In this document: positions 10,961-23,683 of the stretch, piece after piece
How positions within the stretch are numbered: position 1 is the first letter of the stretch
How the letters are laid out: each line of letters starts with the position of its first letter
From: Acanthacorydalis orientalis
Lineage: Eukaryota; Arthropoda; Insecta; Megaloptera; Corydalidae
Direction: 5' to 3'
DNA length: 64,000 nucleotides
NCBI GenBank assembly: GCA_034766995.1
Contig: CM068317.1
Coordinates: forward strand, 38,932,249 to 38,996,248
Notes under the pieces: generated by a model
Seen by the model: only the letters and a program-made list of their open reading frames with translations
Told to the model about the DNA's origin: nothing
The model's database searches: none
Translations under genes and position numbers: made by a program

Positions 10961-11278
10961 TTAAAATGAAAATAAGTCAAATAAAATTTGCAGTAATTAA
11001 TAGAATATTAACAATTTAAAAAAATAAATAAGTAGTAAATAAATATATTTACATTGGCACAACTTTTAATAGTAACTATCAGTTTAGATAAATGAAAAAG
11101 TAAAGAATTAAAAATTGACATTACACAACCTGACTCTTTCGTTATACAATATTATTCTGTCAAACTGATATACAACACTTTATCAGTGAATTTCAATCAG
11201 ATCAAATTTCAACCATTTTTTGGTTATAATTTGTTATAAAACACTCACATCATATACACATACATACAAACACAAGCA

Positions 11279-11281
<3 letters not shown>

Positions 11282-11344
<63 letters not shown>
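11282..11344. repeat. (TA)n microsatellite
   Basis: 63 bp of TA. Confidence 0.95.
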
Positions 11345-11347
<3 letters not shown>

Positions 11348-12321
11348 CGATTATTTACATAACTATAGAAATATATAATTTTATAATGAAATAAATTAAG
11401 AAAACGTCCTTGTCTCATAAACAATTTTATGAAAGGACATCTGAAAAAATGCTATAATATCACACGCTGCGGCCCTCCCAAACAAATATTTATTTAAATT
11501 ACAAACAGCAGAGGAAGGTCACAATTATGATTATGGTTGTTTAGTACGATTCGACAAAGGAAAAATATAAAAATGTACATGCGAATAAAAAAAAAATACA
11601 ATGTCATGAAAAGTGTGTTGTTTTCCTACGGTAAACACGTCGATTTGTTTGTTTTGACAATTGACAAATCAGTGCCAAGGTTATTAAATACAATTTCCAG
11701 CAGACAATACAAACTCGCAGTCGCAATGAAAAAAATGTACGAATTCAGTGTTACTCTATTTGTATCTATTTAAATAGCAGCACTATTTTATGAAAAGTCG
11801 TATTGTGGTTCATTACAATAGAATGTACGACGTTCTGTTTGTTTATTAAATTAAATGTACGGTAACACAAATGTATATTTTAGAACATACATTAACTGTT
11901 TTTGATGTTTTCACTATCATAAATCATAATTAGTTAAACGGTGACATGTAATAATTTACCTTTAAATGATTAACACAGCAACATGATTTAGTTTCATTTT
12001 AAGTCATTAAAACAATACTAATCGTTTAAAGGGAATAATAATAGTTGCATTAGTGAATCGTAGAAATAATTAAACTTTCTTATCAAAAATTCCAAAATAA
12101 TTGACCGCACAAAAACTTCGAACCTGTTACCTTCTTCACAATATGCGGTCCCTTTAAGTGCATCAAACGTGTGGAATATTTGCTTGTACGACAAACAATT
12201 GTATTATACGAAAAGAACAAAAAAAACGAACAATTACGACAATGAGACATAAATCGTGTGATCCCACGGCTCGACAGGCCTGTCATTAAGATCAGACCGT
12301 ATGTCGTCTAATTCTACATTA

Positions 12322-12406
12322 TTGCGCCAGCGACAATTTTCTAAAGTAAACTGCATGCCTGTTTAGATCGGCGGGCACTTGTAATGTATGTGAAATTGTC
12401 GCGCAA
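12322..12406. repeat. Spaced inverted repeat
   Basis: TTGCGC(CAG)CGACAATTT at 12322-12339 is nearly complementary to AAATTGTCGCGCAA at 12393-12406, with a GC-richer 53-bp spacer. It is either a small foldback or a regulatory structure. Confidence 0.5.
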
Positions 12407-12688
12407 ATACCACTAAGCTCGGTGGCAATTTTTTTTCTGTTTGTCACGGGGTCGGTAACGAGTTTGTTGTTGACATCGTAGTCTTTACAACACTATTACT
12501 ATTGGTTCGATAGCTCATCGATCTTCCGTCCTCGATTACACCACTTATATGGATAGTAATATTGTTACGTTTAACGTAAACGGACGTTTATGTCGTTTTA
12601 ATGTAATGTAAATAGAAGTTAGAAAGGAATTTATGCATTGAACAATATTAACGACCATTACTAAACATATTAATTATTTATTTATTTA

Positions 12689-12692
<4 letters not shown>

Positions 12693-12730
<38 letters not shown>
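12693..12730. repeat. (TA)n microsatellite
   Basis: 38 bp of TA preceded by TTTA units. Confidence 0.95.
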
Positions 12731-12737
<7 letters not shown>

Positions 12738-13460
12738 TAATCTTTAGTTTGACATATGAACATATTTCTATTTTTTATTATTTACTGGTTTTGAATGAAT
12801 ATAGATGGATAATAATAATTTATATAGCTATGTATGGCTGTAAATGTTTTTATAGCTATAAATATAATAAAACTAATTTATATTTAGTATGAATATAAAA
12901 TATATTAAAGCTTCAAAATCAATTATTGAGATCTTTATTTACCAGTAATGCTGCAAACTTGCATGTTATATTTAAAATTACATAAACCCTGTTATTGATT
13001 CTTTTTTGTTATAATAAATTTTTAGAACTTTTGGGTGACATTTATTTTTCAATTTTTTTCTGTCATATTGTATTTTTTTAACAATTTGCTAAAATATGTC
13101 TCCGATATTTTTATAGAATTGCAAAAATCATTTTAATTTTAATAATAATATGAAAGATTTGGTTCTAGTTTTAAGTTTGAGTTAAATATTGTATCGATTA
13201 GGTTGGTAAAACGAACATTTTCTAAAACAGAATAATAATTACATTATATATAAGTATACTTAGAGATTATGATATATTATGTGAAGAACATATTAAAGAG
13301 ATGTCCATGGGTAATACAAATTATTAATTGAACGTCTGAAAATATGAAATGAACAAGAAAAAGTTCAATTAAGTGGCATGATAAGCATATCAGAAAGGTT
13401 TTTGGAAACGTATGAGAAAGATAATACATTGGTTCATTCAAATTGAGAAAGTTTACAAAG

Positions 13461-13464
<4 letters not shown>

Positions 13465-13508
<44 letters not shown>

Positions 13509-13536
13509 CACACACTATTATATATATATATATATA
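13465..13536. repeat. (TA)n-(CA)n-(TA)n compound array
   Basis: TA 13465-13502, a short ACAC bridge, then TA 13519-13536. Confidence 0.95.
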
Positions 13537-13898
13537 CACACGACAGTGTGCCTTAAACTAAACTAATATTTTTTGTAAGAAAAAACATACTCAAATAAAT
13601 GTTTATCAATCAAATAATTTAAAAATTAAATCAAACAATATTCCGTACTTTATTTAACATATCTTTGAATGCTTACTTTTTATATTAGAATGGTTGACAG
13701 AGTCCAGAGCATTTTTTTATAGCTGAAAAAAATATAACGATGGACCAAATCACTCGTCTAGTTCACTTACTTGTAATTTTAACAACTACGAAAAAAATTC
13801 AATAAAAAAAACTACTTATAATTAAGTAGAACGAAAAAAGTATCTTAAATAATTAAAAACAGGCAGAAAAAATGTCAACTATATTTATTTATGTTATT

Positions 13899-13902
<4 letters not shown>

Positions 13903-13962
<60 letters not shown>
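13903..13962. repeat. (TA)n microsatellite
   Basis: 60 bp of TA. Confidence 0.95.
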
Positions 13963-13967
<5 letters not shown>

Positions 13968-14723
13968 TAACCTCAATTCTCAAAACCACATTTTAGTAGT
14001 ATTAGGTCTCTATGTATGCCATTGCCAATTATGGGAATAATTAAAATTTAAACAAAAGCAAATATAAAGTATCGTGATAAATTTTATAGTAATTATTATT
14101 AATGAGTCTATTATTTGATTGTCAAAACCATATACTGCTTATATGTGCGTCGATAAGTGTTTGTGTAAATTGAAAAAAAATCGCTCAATTTCACTCCAAA
14201 TGCCATTGTTAATATACGAATATTAATATAAATAAAGTTGCAAACGAAACGGCACACATAACACGCTTTACAGTAACGTCACAACGTGTTGTTAAACAAA
14301 CGATATCGAAATGAGCGAGCAATGCTCGTAACACAAATTAAAATACCGTGTTTAAATGGACGAGTGCAGATAGCCTTGTAATAATATAACGTAATACAAT
14401 ATATGCACACAAACTCTACAAATATTTAAATTAATTTATTAAACCTGTTCGTGTAACAGAAACGTGTATATTAAAACGCACCCGGTCAAATGTATATTTC
14501 ATTTCACTTGTATCGCACACCACAAATATAATTAGTGAAGTAAACGTGATAGTTGTATATATTTCATTTTATATTTTTTTAGTACCGATTTATGTTAATT
14601 TGTATGCTGTTTTCAGAAGGTTAACTGCCTTATACATTTACACATAATGCGAGGATTTTAACCTCCTTTATGATATTGTACATTTACATTTTTATACATA
14701 AACTTCTTTTATACGTACATTCA

Positions 14724-14731
<8 letters not shown>

Positions 14732-14792
<61 letters not shown>
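14732..14792. repeat. (TA)n microsatellite
   Basis: 61 bp of TA ending exactly at the CAG terminus of the element that starts at 14793. Confidence 0.95.
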
Positions 14793-14795
<3 letters not shown>

Positions 14796-15265
14796 GGCTG
14801 GTACTAGTTAATTTACACTAAATAACAACGGTATTTAACATAGAATCACTTTATTGAATATGTACTATATGAAATTAATTTATTTAATTCTCTAGTATAT
14901 TTTAATTCTTTAGTCTTTATAAAAAAACTGGTAAACAAAATGAAATAACTTTTGATTTAATAAAAGTACACAAACTTGAATCAATGAAATATTCTAATAT
15001 GTAAATAAGATTATATTAGGAATAGTAAAGTAGTGCCTCCGTTTATTCGGTGCCCTGGAGCTGCGTTGGTCGACAGCGCGAAACGACCTTTCTTGAGGTT
15101 ACGAAAAATGTTTGTGTGTGTACATTCATTCTACAACATTTCTGCCATTCAAATCATTATTCTAATTAAGGAAGCTTAAAAGTTAAAGTTAGAGAAATAT
15201 TATCACAAGTAAAAAATAATAAATCACAATAAATACAGGCTATATTAAAAACAAATAACTGTTAA

Positions 15266-15849
15266 ACCCTTGATAACTGAAATTCGATATGACCAAAGAT
15301 ACTATTTATTTTTCAGCATAACATTTGTGTACGCTTAACAAAGAAAAGAATATTTATACATTGTTAAATATTATAATACAATACTGATGACCAAAATTAT
15401 TAAAGAATAATTAAATAAAAAATTTAACAATAATTCAATAGGCTTGTAGAGTATGAAAGTTTTCGAAACATTCTAGTAAATGTAGAGGTATTTGACACTT
15501 TTACACTGCCAAGTCATTTCGCTTCTTATATTATTTTTTGAGTGGACATGACATCTCTTTGCAGGATGTTGCTTTTTACCAGTGGGAAGAATATGGTCAG
15601 GAGAATATCCCACTTGAATTTCACTGCCACTTTTATCAAAATTAAAAACAGACACGTAGCAGGGTTCGTTTCTATGGTCCATACTTATTTCACGGTCTAT
15701 TTTTACTTTATATATAATTATTTATTTCTAATATTTGCTTTGTAGCTGCACTAAACCGAATTAAATCTGTGTGCGTCTCAGAGATATCAATATTTACAAC
15801 GGAATAAGAAACACATGATGTAACAGGGACGTATTTGTATGTCAAGGGG
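15266..15849 (-). mobile_element. Internally deleted piggyBac element, 584 bp
   Basis: It is flanked by TTAA at 15262-15265 and 15850-15853, the invariant piggyBac target. Inverted ends read ACCCTTGATAACTG on the left and CCCCTTGACATACA on the right (minus strand), sharing CCCTTGA.A. It encloses the transposase C-terminal remnant at 15435-15682 in the minus orientation. Full-length piggyBac elements are about 2.4 kb, so most of the interior has been lost. It sits inside the hAT-like element 14793-16178 and is therefore the younger insertion. Confidence 0.85.
15435..15682 (-). pseudogene. piggyBac transposase C-terminal fragment
   Basis: The minus-strand frame reads ...LPTGKKQHPAKRCHV followed by SKNNIRSEMTWQCK. 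After a 1-2 base frameshift near 15500 it continues KCQIPLHLLECFENFHTLQ, with a stop at 15437-15435. RC-x-V-x(n)-W-QCK-x-C-x-x-PLHL-x-x-CFE-x-FHT is the cysteine-rich zinc-finger tail of piggyBac transposases, which binds the transposon ends. The catalytic DDD core is missing, so the product cannot be active. The frameshift and one replaced cysteine show decay. Confidence 0.8.
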
Positions 15850-16468
15850 TTAATACAGTATATCTTCTAAATATTCTAATACTGACATCCGATGTACACT
15901 TAATTTTTAATTTAATAGAGTGAAAATACAAACATTCAAAATCTTCATACTCTAATAATTAATAAGTCATAAAGCGAATCCAGATAATATCAGAACTGAA
16001 AAAATAGTTTTATTGTAAAAACAGTTATTATAATTTTTATGCCACATATACATAATTCATGAAATTGCTAAATATAATTAATTCTCTCATAGAACACACT
16101 GAACTATAATTCTATTCGGTCAGCACATAAACATCATTGTACTTAGATGAATATGTATGATTTGTAGAGCCAGCACTGTACAGATATGTTGAAGTTCATT
16201 CTACGTTTGTTTGTGTGTTTTAAGTAGATATAAAAGTTGTATAAGCTAAATGCATCGTATTAATCTAGATTTAAGATGGTAATTGTACGATGTACGTTAA
16301 TTCTTTTTATTGTACGTTTTTCATTTCATGGTATTAACGTATTTTTATGATATGACTACTTTCTTTTCAAGTCAATGTAGTTTTTATGTGTGTTTTATTA
16401 TAAATAATTATTAGTGAAGATTTTCTTAATCATACTAAACACCACACCACATACAAAACATAAATACG

Positions 16469-16471
<3 letters not shown>

Positions 16472-16537
<66 letters not shown>
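16472..16537. repeat. (TA)n microsatellite
   Basis: 66 bp of TA, six bases before the pogo/Tigger left terminus. Confidence 0.95.
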
Positions 16538-16543
<6 letters not shown>

Positions 16544-17492
16544 CAGTAATCCCTCGATATGCGTCGAGAAGCGTTCCAAAAAAACGTAAATCGAGTAGCA
16601 TAAAAATAAAAGCTATAAATTCGAAATATGTAGTTACGAAAAAAACTCCGTTTACATATTTTAAACATTTATTTTTATGTACTTTTACATTATGAAGTTA
16701 TGCTCTCTTTTTAAATCTTTCTAGCCACCCGAAACTAGCGCTGAAACGCATTTAACTCTTATCGTTTTCATCGGCCATTTCCTTAAAGTCGTTAATAAAG
16801 TCATTGCTTTTTTCCTGGTTAATAAATGAGGTTGCAACTATTTTTTATTTAACCCGCCGGTCTATACCCTTAACGCATTTTCCATTTTCTCTAATAACAC
16901 TGACCTGAACTTAGATGTCAAATCAATGGATTTTACCGTTCTTGCAGCAGCACTCGCACGTGATTTCTATATTTTTAAAAATTGTTCTTACCGTTGTTGA
17001 TGGTAATTTCAAGGAACTGTCAATATTAAATACCTTTTCTTCCTTTTCAAAACGTTGAATAACACCATTTCATTTTCCTTTACAATGATATGGCATACCT
17101 GTTTTTTTTATCCTAGAACCACCAATGTCTTTATTTTTCCGCTTTTCACTCATCTTTTAATAAATTACATTTCCTTAAATTAATACACAACTCAAATAAT
17201 TTATTTATCTACGTAGTTCCATTAATGATACTGCATTAAAGTTTTAAAAACGAAAAAGCCAACAAATAGCTTCTATCGTGATTACGTGATAACTTTTCAT
17301 ACCGAAAACAGGCTTTGAAATGAGACAAGATAAAGCACCTCTAAGCACCAATATACGCATACACCATATTTATAATTCCGGGAATCCTCGAATATACTTT
17401 TTTTCAGAAATCAAATCAGGTCAATCTCAAATCTTGCTTCGACACAAACCGAAAAGACGTTAATCGAGAGGGCATATATCGGGAGATTACTG
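16544..17492 (-). mobile_element. Tigger/pogo-type element, internally deleted (949 bp)
   Basis: Terminal inverted repeats read CAGTAATCCCTCGATATGCG on the left and CAGTAATCTCCCGATATATG on the right (minus strand). The left flank is TA, the Tc1/mariner-pogo target. The right flank is TC, so one base has mutated or the end has shifted. TA arrays lie on both sides (16472-16537 and 17519-17575), consistent with insertion into a TA-rich site. It contains a decayed minus-strand transposase N-terminus (16680-17153). The DDE catalytic domain is absent. Confidence 0.82.
16680..17153 (-). pseudogene. Tigger/jerky-like transposase, N-terminal remnant
   Basis: The ATG is at 17153. It starts MSEKRKNKDIGGSRIKK and then hits a TGA after about 27 codons. 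Continuing across frame changes one reads STTVRTIFKN, SRASAAARTVKS, LLEKMENALRVW-like, then near the end SASFGWLERFKKR and LHNVKV. The basic N-terminus, the (K)ME.AL..W motif and (S)xGWLERFKxR are hallmarks of the CENP-B/Tc5-type DNA-binding region of Tigger, jerky and pogo transposases. At least three stops and frameshifts make it nonfunctional. Sequence after LHNVKV goes straight to the terminal repeat, so the DDE domain was deleted. Confidence 0.8.
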
Positions 17493-17495
17493 TCT

Positions 17496-17516
17496 GTGTA
17501 TGTGTGTGTGTGTATG

Positions 17517-17575
<59 letters not shown>
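17496..17575. repeat. (TG)n then (TA)n compound array
   Basis: GT-rich run 17496-17514, then 57 bp of TA (17519-17575), just outside the pogo right end. Confidence 0.95.
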
Positions 17576-17578
<3 letters not shown>

Positions 17579-20237
17579 TTCTATCAAATATTTTACTACA
17601 ACCAGTGAATTCAAACTTGCCTAAATAATAGACAAATAATGTAATATTTTAACAGAAATGTCTGAAATTAGTCATATATCATTTTCATGGATGTTTAATA
17701 GAAAATAAGCGTTAGTCTTCAAAAATAGTTGTGTTACTTTCTCTCTAAACCAATATATTAACAATTCTAATTTTCTAAGTCCTCATATATTCATTTTTCA
17801 TTACTTTTATGTCATATATAAATGTCTGTATGTGTAATTGAATGTACAGACATATTAACTGAAACGATGCATGAAGAAAAAATGACATTTAATAAAAATT
17901 AAACAAATTAACCATAAAATGCATATTCAAGCATATCACATAGATCAAAATTAAAGTATATGAATAATTTTTAATAAGCTAGTTAGAATGTTTATATTTT
18001 ACATCATTTGTCTATGAGATAAATATATTTCTCAGCGTTACAACATAACCTTACTGTGTTCACGTTATCCTTGAATTTAATCCATACTTAACACACTTTC
18101 AGTTAAGGCATTTAACTTGTACATAGATATACACACACATAAACATTCTACTGACTTTTCTAAATTCCAAACGCATTTATTGAAGAACTAATAAATAATT
18201 GAACGCGTCTTTGTGTATTATTACAATGTGCACGGTAGAAAAATAAGTAAGAACTTTTCGAAAAAAATTATATACATAAAACGGTTAAAGATAAACTTAG
18301 ATAGAGGATATGGTGACCATATTTAGGTATATGGTATTCTGATATTGTGGTTTATACATAAAGTATTTTTTCGGTCTCCTATACTGGTTTTAATTGATTT
18401 GAAACTATTGTATGAACTTTTTGCAAGAAGTGAAAAGTTATTTTAATGGGCATTTTTGTATGTAACATTAAAAAGAAGTAGAATCCATTAATTGTACACG
18501 ATAAAAAGAATTAATTATGAATATATATATATATAAATATTTGTAAATTTAAACTCAATACATGTTTGTCGATTCCCTAATAAAACAAATATAAAAGTTA
18601 AATTTCTAAAAAAATCAAATAAATAAATAAAATTCACAAATCTATAAAAAAATTAAAAACAATAAAATAAGTTATTTATTTATCCGCGAGGCTTTTATAA
18701 AAGTATTAATAGGTTTGTATAAATTTCATATTTATAAGTTTTTTATGTGAACAATTTAAAATTTATAATCAATTATTTGGTCATAAAAATCTATAATTTT
18801 ATAAAAATAAGAGAGAATATACAATCATAACATTCGGTATTTAAAATATGGAAAACATATTTAAATATATAAAACATTCTTCAAAGGCTCGAGACTACTA
18901 GTCGATTTTTATGAAATAAATTAAGTATTCATTCTTCATTCGTCAATAAAAAAAATACGAAATTTGTTAAATTAGAAACGAATTCATTTTCATAAATGAC
19001 AATTTTTACGAGAATTTTTTTATTTTCAAGATAAAACTATTCGTCGATTTTTTAGAAAGCCGTTAAATCATATTTCGATGATTTACAGAGATTTAAAATT
19101 TAAATAGTATTGAAATTAATCCTATTAATCATATCAATCACAATAATAACACGTGTTTAATGAAATTAATTCTAAGATTGTTTTAAATTACCTAACGGAA
19201 ACATGACATTTTTACCCTATTATCTGATGCTTTGCCTTTAAACAGTAGCGGAAATATGCTGTCTTTATATCCGTTTTTACAATAATTTATTTCCGCTAGA
19301 TGCATTATAACCTTTGCTGGTTCGCCGACCTCTTGCAGTTTTTAATGACGCTTACTGAGCAAAAATAACCAATTAATTGCATAGTTTAATGTACATTTTT
19401 TAAAAGTAAATTAATTTTACTGCTGGAGTATTCCATTTCAGTTTTTTTTTTCAGAAAAAATGTAGATTTATTATATAAAAAAAACAAGTTTTCAGATAAA
19501 AATACAACTTTTTATTGTTATTATTCGGTCATTGCAATTTAAAAGTATGTAACGTATTTAAAATTAGAATTATATTTCTGACCGATAAATAAATTGAACT
19601 ACTTTCTAAACGTGTTAATCTAAGAACATATATTTCTAAAAGACGATGCCCATTTATTCACACGTATGTGTTTATACAGAGAAATGTGATTTGTAGAAAG
19701 AGCGTGTAATGAAAAAAACTGATAACATGTAAAAGTACCAAACGTGTCGATTCACCTGTACACAAATCGTTTGCGTACAAAAAAATAGCAATTACAATGT
19801 CTTAATTTAAAAACAGAGGGTACAAAAACATGACAGCAATCATTCAAAGTATAATAAATACGTCAAGATATATCCTTTGTGGGAATTTCAACAGCTATAT
19901 GATTAGAAACTGCTTCAGCCAACGAACAAATAAATAATACCATCATATACGTGAATATAAATTAACTACTGTAGGCAGTACACCGAGAAGGTTAATGACA
20001 TCTTCGTTTGCGTTTTGTTGTAATATCATGTGATATTTTTTTTAAAATACATATTCATCGGTTTATCTATTCGCCAAATTATGGTAATTAAGTAACATCC
20101 CCTGTTGACATTCTCGCGCTATTTTGTTAATTATTACGACAGTAATGATTTCCAAGTAACAGTTTGATTGGTATTAATGATCGTGCAATATGTTGAAAAT
20201 TATTTATTTCCAAGTAAATTACATACGTCTTCATCTG

Positions 20238-20253
20238 TAACGATCGATCGTTA
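20238..20253. repeat. Perfect 16-bp palindrome
   Basis: TAACGATCGATCGTTA, rich in CpG for this background. Confidence 0.85.
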
Positions 20254-21065
20254 AGCCGTTCAGTGAAACAGGTTGAAATTATTGAAATTTTAGATGTAAT
20301 AGATTCTACTCGAAGTGAGTCAATGGATTTTATTAGAAGTGTTATTGACATTACTTTTTTTTAATTAATCTAAGAAGTGTAGGTTTAAAATTGCAGTTTT
20401 ATTTTATACTATTTATTTTTTAAAAAAAAAAAATGTTCAATGCAAATAAATACAGAATTTACGATTTTTTTAAATAATAAATAACAAACAGAAATGCACT
20501 CACTGAGCGACTAGCTTCTCAGAACTCTCTATTCCTATAATTATCAGAGTAGTATATTGCTAGACTTTTAGTCAATTTATATTTTCAGTTATTTAAAAAA
20601 ATATTACTAAATATAACAATCAAATAACGTAACTGTATTGAAAATAACATCAGAAGAATCAATGGAGGAATTAGAATATAAACTAATCTTGTTTCTGTCA
20701 AAATTAGACATATTATTAGTTATAAATATAAAATTAAATGATCATGATAAACAATTAAATAAAATAATAAACTTTTTATTTATTTCAGCAAAATTATATT
20801 GAATTCTTTTAAAATTGACACATATCTTTCTTACTGTATTTTGCAAGTGGATATTTCGTTCGAAATTTATGTGTTTTATTGATAATAGAATTATAAAATC
20901 GAAATAAGCGCGTGTGTTCCAGTTATCAATCAAATTAAAAAAAATATTAACAAAAATACAACAATAAATACAAATAAAATTTTAACACACAATTAAGTAT
21001 TAGTAAGTTTAATTGAAAAAATAAATATAAGAAAGCTGCTTATCATTAAAGTGTATGTGAACGTT

Positions 21066-21075
<10 letters not shown>

Positions 21076-21141
<66 letters not shown>
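21076..21141. repeat. (TA)n microsatellite with (GT) lead
   Basis: 66 bp of TA preceded by a short GT run. Confidence 0.95.
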
Positions 21142-21142
<1 letters not shown>

Positions 21143-22025
21143 TAAAATAAAATAAATCCTTTTGAAAAATCACTGACAACATTAAGTTATTAAATATTTG
21201 ATCAGAATAAAAGAATGCCAATTCTATCTTTTAGTGTCAGGTTGTTTGAAGAGAGATTAAAATATTAAGAAATCTTATTCCTTTCGAACCAGAATCACAA
21301 TAGGTTTTTTTGAAAGTTCCCTAAAACTCTTCTTTCACACTATATAATTCTATAAGATTATCAAAAATTATAAAAAAAAATCTTTTCAACTAATCTATCA
21401 TTTTTATGTCATTCATTTCCGTCACAAATTGTACTTAAGCCTGCTTTTTAACCAATGCATCAAATATGATTTTACAGGGGAGTCTTAGTAACTAAAACAT
21501 TTGATAAATTGAACTAACCAGTATGTTTAATACATGAAAATTTAGTGTATTCTCTAACTTAAACAAAGAAATGTTTTTTTTAATTTTATTGTCATATCTG
21601 AATCCAATTCTATGACTCAGGTGTATGTTTAGAGGAAATGCCTGAAATTTAATTATGCATCATTGTTGTGTTTAGTTTGCTGTTGAAATCAATTTAGTTT
21701 AATTAGGAAGCAAGTTTGATTTTTCAAAAATACATATGTAGTTGAAGAAGAAAAATTAATATTGATAACCTTGGACGAAAAATCTAAAATTATTAAAAAC
21801 TGGAACATAAACGATGAACAATATATAACATTTACATTCAAACAAAAGCTATACGTTCCGGAACAATGAACACATACAATAGACCAGGTAAAATGCGAAC
21901 ATTAAATTATTTGAAAATTCAAATACCAAAAGACTCTCTATAAATGATTTTCGGACTAAAGAAAAACAAATTTGCATAAAAATTTAATATTCAAAACACC
22001 AACAAATAAACTATGACATTCATAT

Positions 22026-22069
22026 TTGAATTTTAAGAAAAAATTTTAAATTGAATTTTAAGAAAAAAT
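22026..22069. repeat. 19-bp direct repeat
   Basis: TTGAATTTTAAGAAAAAAT at 22026-22044 and 22051-22069, offset 25 bp. Confidence 0.8.
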
Positions 22070-22118
22070 ATATTTCCAGTTACTTGAACATCTTTGGGTT
22101 ATCATTTAAGTTGTAGAG

Positions 22119-22479
22119 CAAGGGTGGGCAAAATGCGGCTCCCAAAGCTACTCTGTACGGTTCCCGAGATAATATTGGGTTTCATTACCTTTTTCCTACA
22201 CTTTTATATTAATAATCTACAGTAGCATAATATGCAGACCTACCAATATATTAGAATATTTTATATATAAACAGTGAATTCACATTATCTTCTCCAACAG
22301 CGGTCGATAAGAAAATAACTGCGGTTTTATATGTGAATTTGAAGGTCATAAACCGTAATTATTTTTCTACCAACTAAATAAATACAATTTAAAAATAATA
22401 TTTTTTATAGCTCTTCAACATCCAAAATTGTATGAAAAGTATTATATGTGGCTCTTATCGAAGAAGTTGCATACACCTG
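22119..22479. mobile_element. Non-autonomous hAT element (MITE), 361 bp
   Basis: The left end CAAGGGTGGGCAAAATGCGG and the right end on the minus strand CAGGTGTATGCAACTTCTTC match at 9 of the first 13 positions. Flanks are TTGTAGAG (22111-22118) and TTATAGAG (22480-22487), an 8-bp target duplication with one mismatch. CA(G)GGGTGGGCAAA...GCGGCTC is a well-known hAT terminus type. The inside is AT-rich without coding remnants. Confidence 0.82.
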
Positions 22480-23170
22480 TTATAGAGACTGTATCTGTAT
22501 ACAAATGTGAATAATTTATTACAAACACAAGATAAATTTACCAAAAATCTTAGCTATCAAATAAATAAATTTTCTGAATTTAAAAGATGGAAGATATTAA
22601 TTTAAAACATTTCTCTAATTTTGATTAACAATAATAAGAAACTACAATACAAGATATAATTAAAAAAAAATCAACAAAGAAAAAATTAAAAATATTAGTA
22701 AAAAGAATATATGAAAACAGTTATAGTCTTATTCTAAGATGTTTAAAAAAGTAACATTAGAGAAAAAAAATCAAGCCTCAACTACTAAAACAACAACGTA
22801 CAGATTAACAGTTACTCATTCAATTGTTTGAATCTAAAAATAAAGGTTTACTCGAACGATATTTTTAGAAATTTCTATTATAATTCTTCGAAGCAATATT
22901 TCAATAAGTAAAATATAAAATTCGATGATCTTCTGTAATGTAACTTTTAAGATATGCAAAAAAAAAACACGTGTAATAGAATATAGATATGCAACAAATA
23001 AAACTTCATACGATAAAATATTCACGCTACCATTCAATCATTATGATTGATCATCGTAATAATCTTTCGTGGAGGTTGCGCTTGATATGATCTGACAGTC
23101 TGCGGAATATTCGTTTCAAACGCTGCACAAACTGGCTGGTGAATAAAAATCTACAACCTGTACATAAGAA

Positions 23171-23284
<114 letters not shown>

Positions 23285-23619
23285 AGAATTCAAAATAAAA
23301 GCAATGTTGCTATTTCGAGTATTGAAATCTTATCGCATAAAAGAGAATGGAGTATAAAAAAAATATTTACGAGAGACACTACTCGACTCACTTTATACTG
23401 AATTGATAAAGTACAATGTGAAATATTGTGTTGCCGGTAATAAATGTTTGATGCAAATCTACACTATTTTTTCAGTTTACAATAAAGATACAGAAAATGA
23501 TTACAATCATAAAATTACATACAAGTTACACCACATTTGTCCCATAAATGGAAATAAAACGTTTGTTTTGCTACATGATATATAAATTTAATTTAAATTA
23601 TACACATACACATATATGT

Positions 23620-23627
<8 letters not shown>

Positions 23628-23682
<55 letters not shown>
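23628..23682. repeat. (TA)n microsatellite
   Basis: 55 bp of TA after CATACA units. Confidence 0.95.

Positions 23683-23683
<1 letters not shown>

Larger units (their letters stand above)
10961..14731. other. Noncoding stretch
   Basis: AT-rich apart from a CpG-richer segment at about 12240-12540. That segment contains a spaced inverted repeat (12322-12339 with 12393-12406). Several TA arrays are listed separately. No exon, TE coding remnant or RNA gene was recognised. Confidence 0.5.
14793..16178. mobile_element. hAT-like element interrupted by piggyBac
   Basis: The left end CAGGGCTGGTACTA and the right end on the minus strand, CAGTGCTGGCTCTA, share CAG.GCTGG..CTA as inverted termini. Candidate 8-bp duplications are TATATATA and TACAGATA (6 of 8), but the left one is part of a TA array and so is weak evidence. 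A GC-rich subterminal block with GTGCCTCC and GGTGCCCTGGAG (about 15030-15110) resembles parts of hAT ends. Removing the nested piggyBac (15266-15849 plus one TTAA) leaves about 0.8 kb. No hAT transposase frame is visible. Confidence 0.55.
17576..22110. other. Noncoding AT-rich stretch
   Basis: No exon or TE coding sequence was recognised. TAACGATCGATCGTTA (20238-20253) is a perfect 16-bp palindrome. A 19-bp direct repeat TTGAATTTTAAGAAAAAAT occurs at 22026 and 22051, next to the hAT at 22119. One long TA array is listed separately. Confidence 0.5.
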
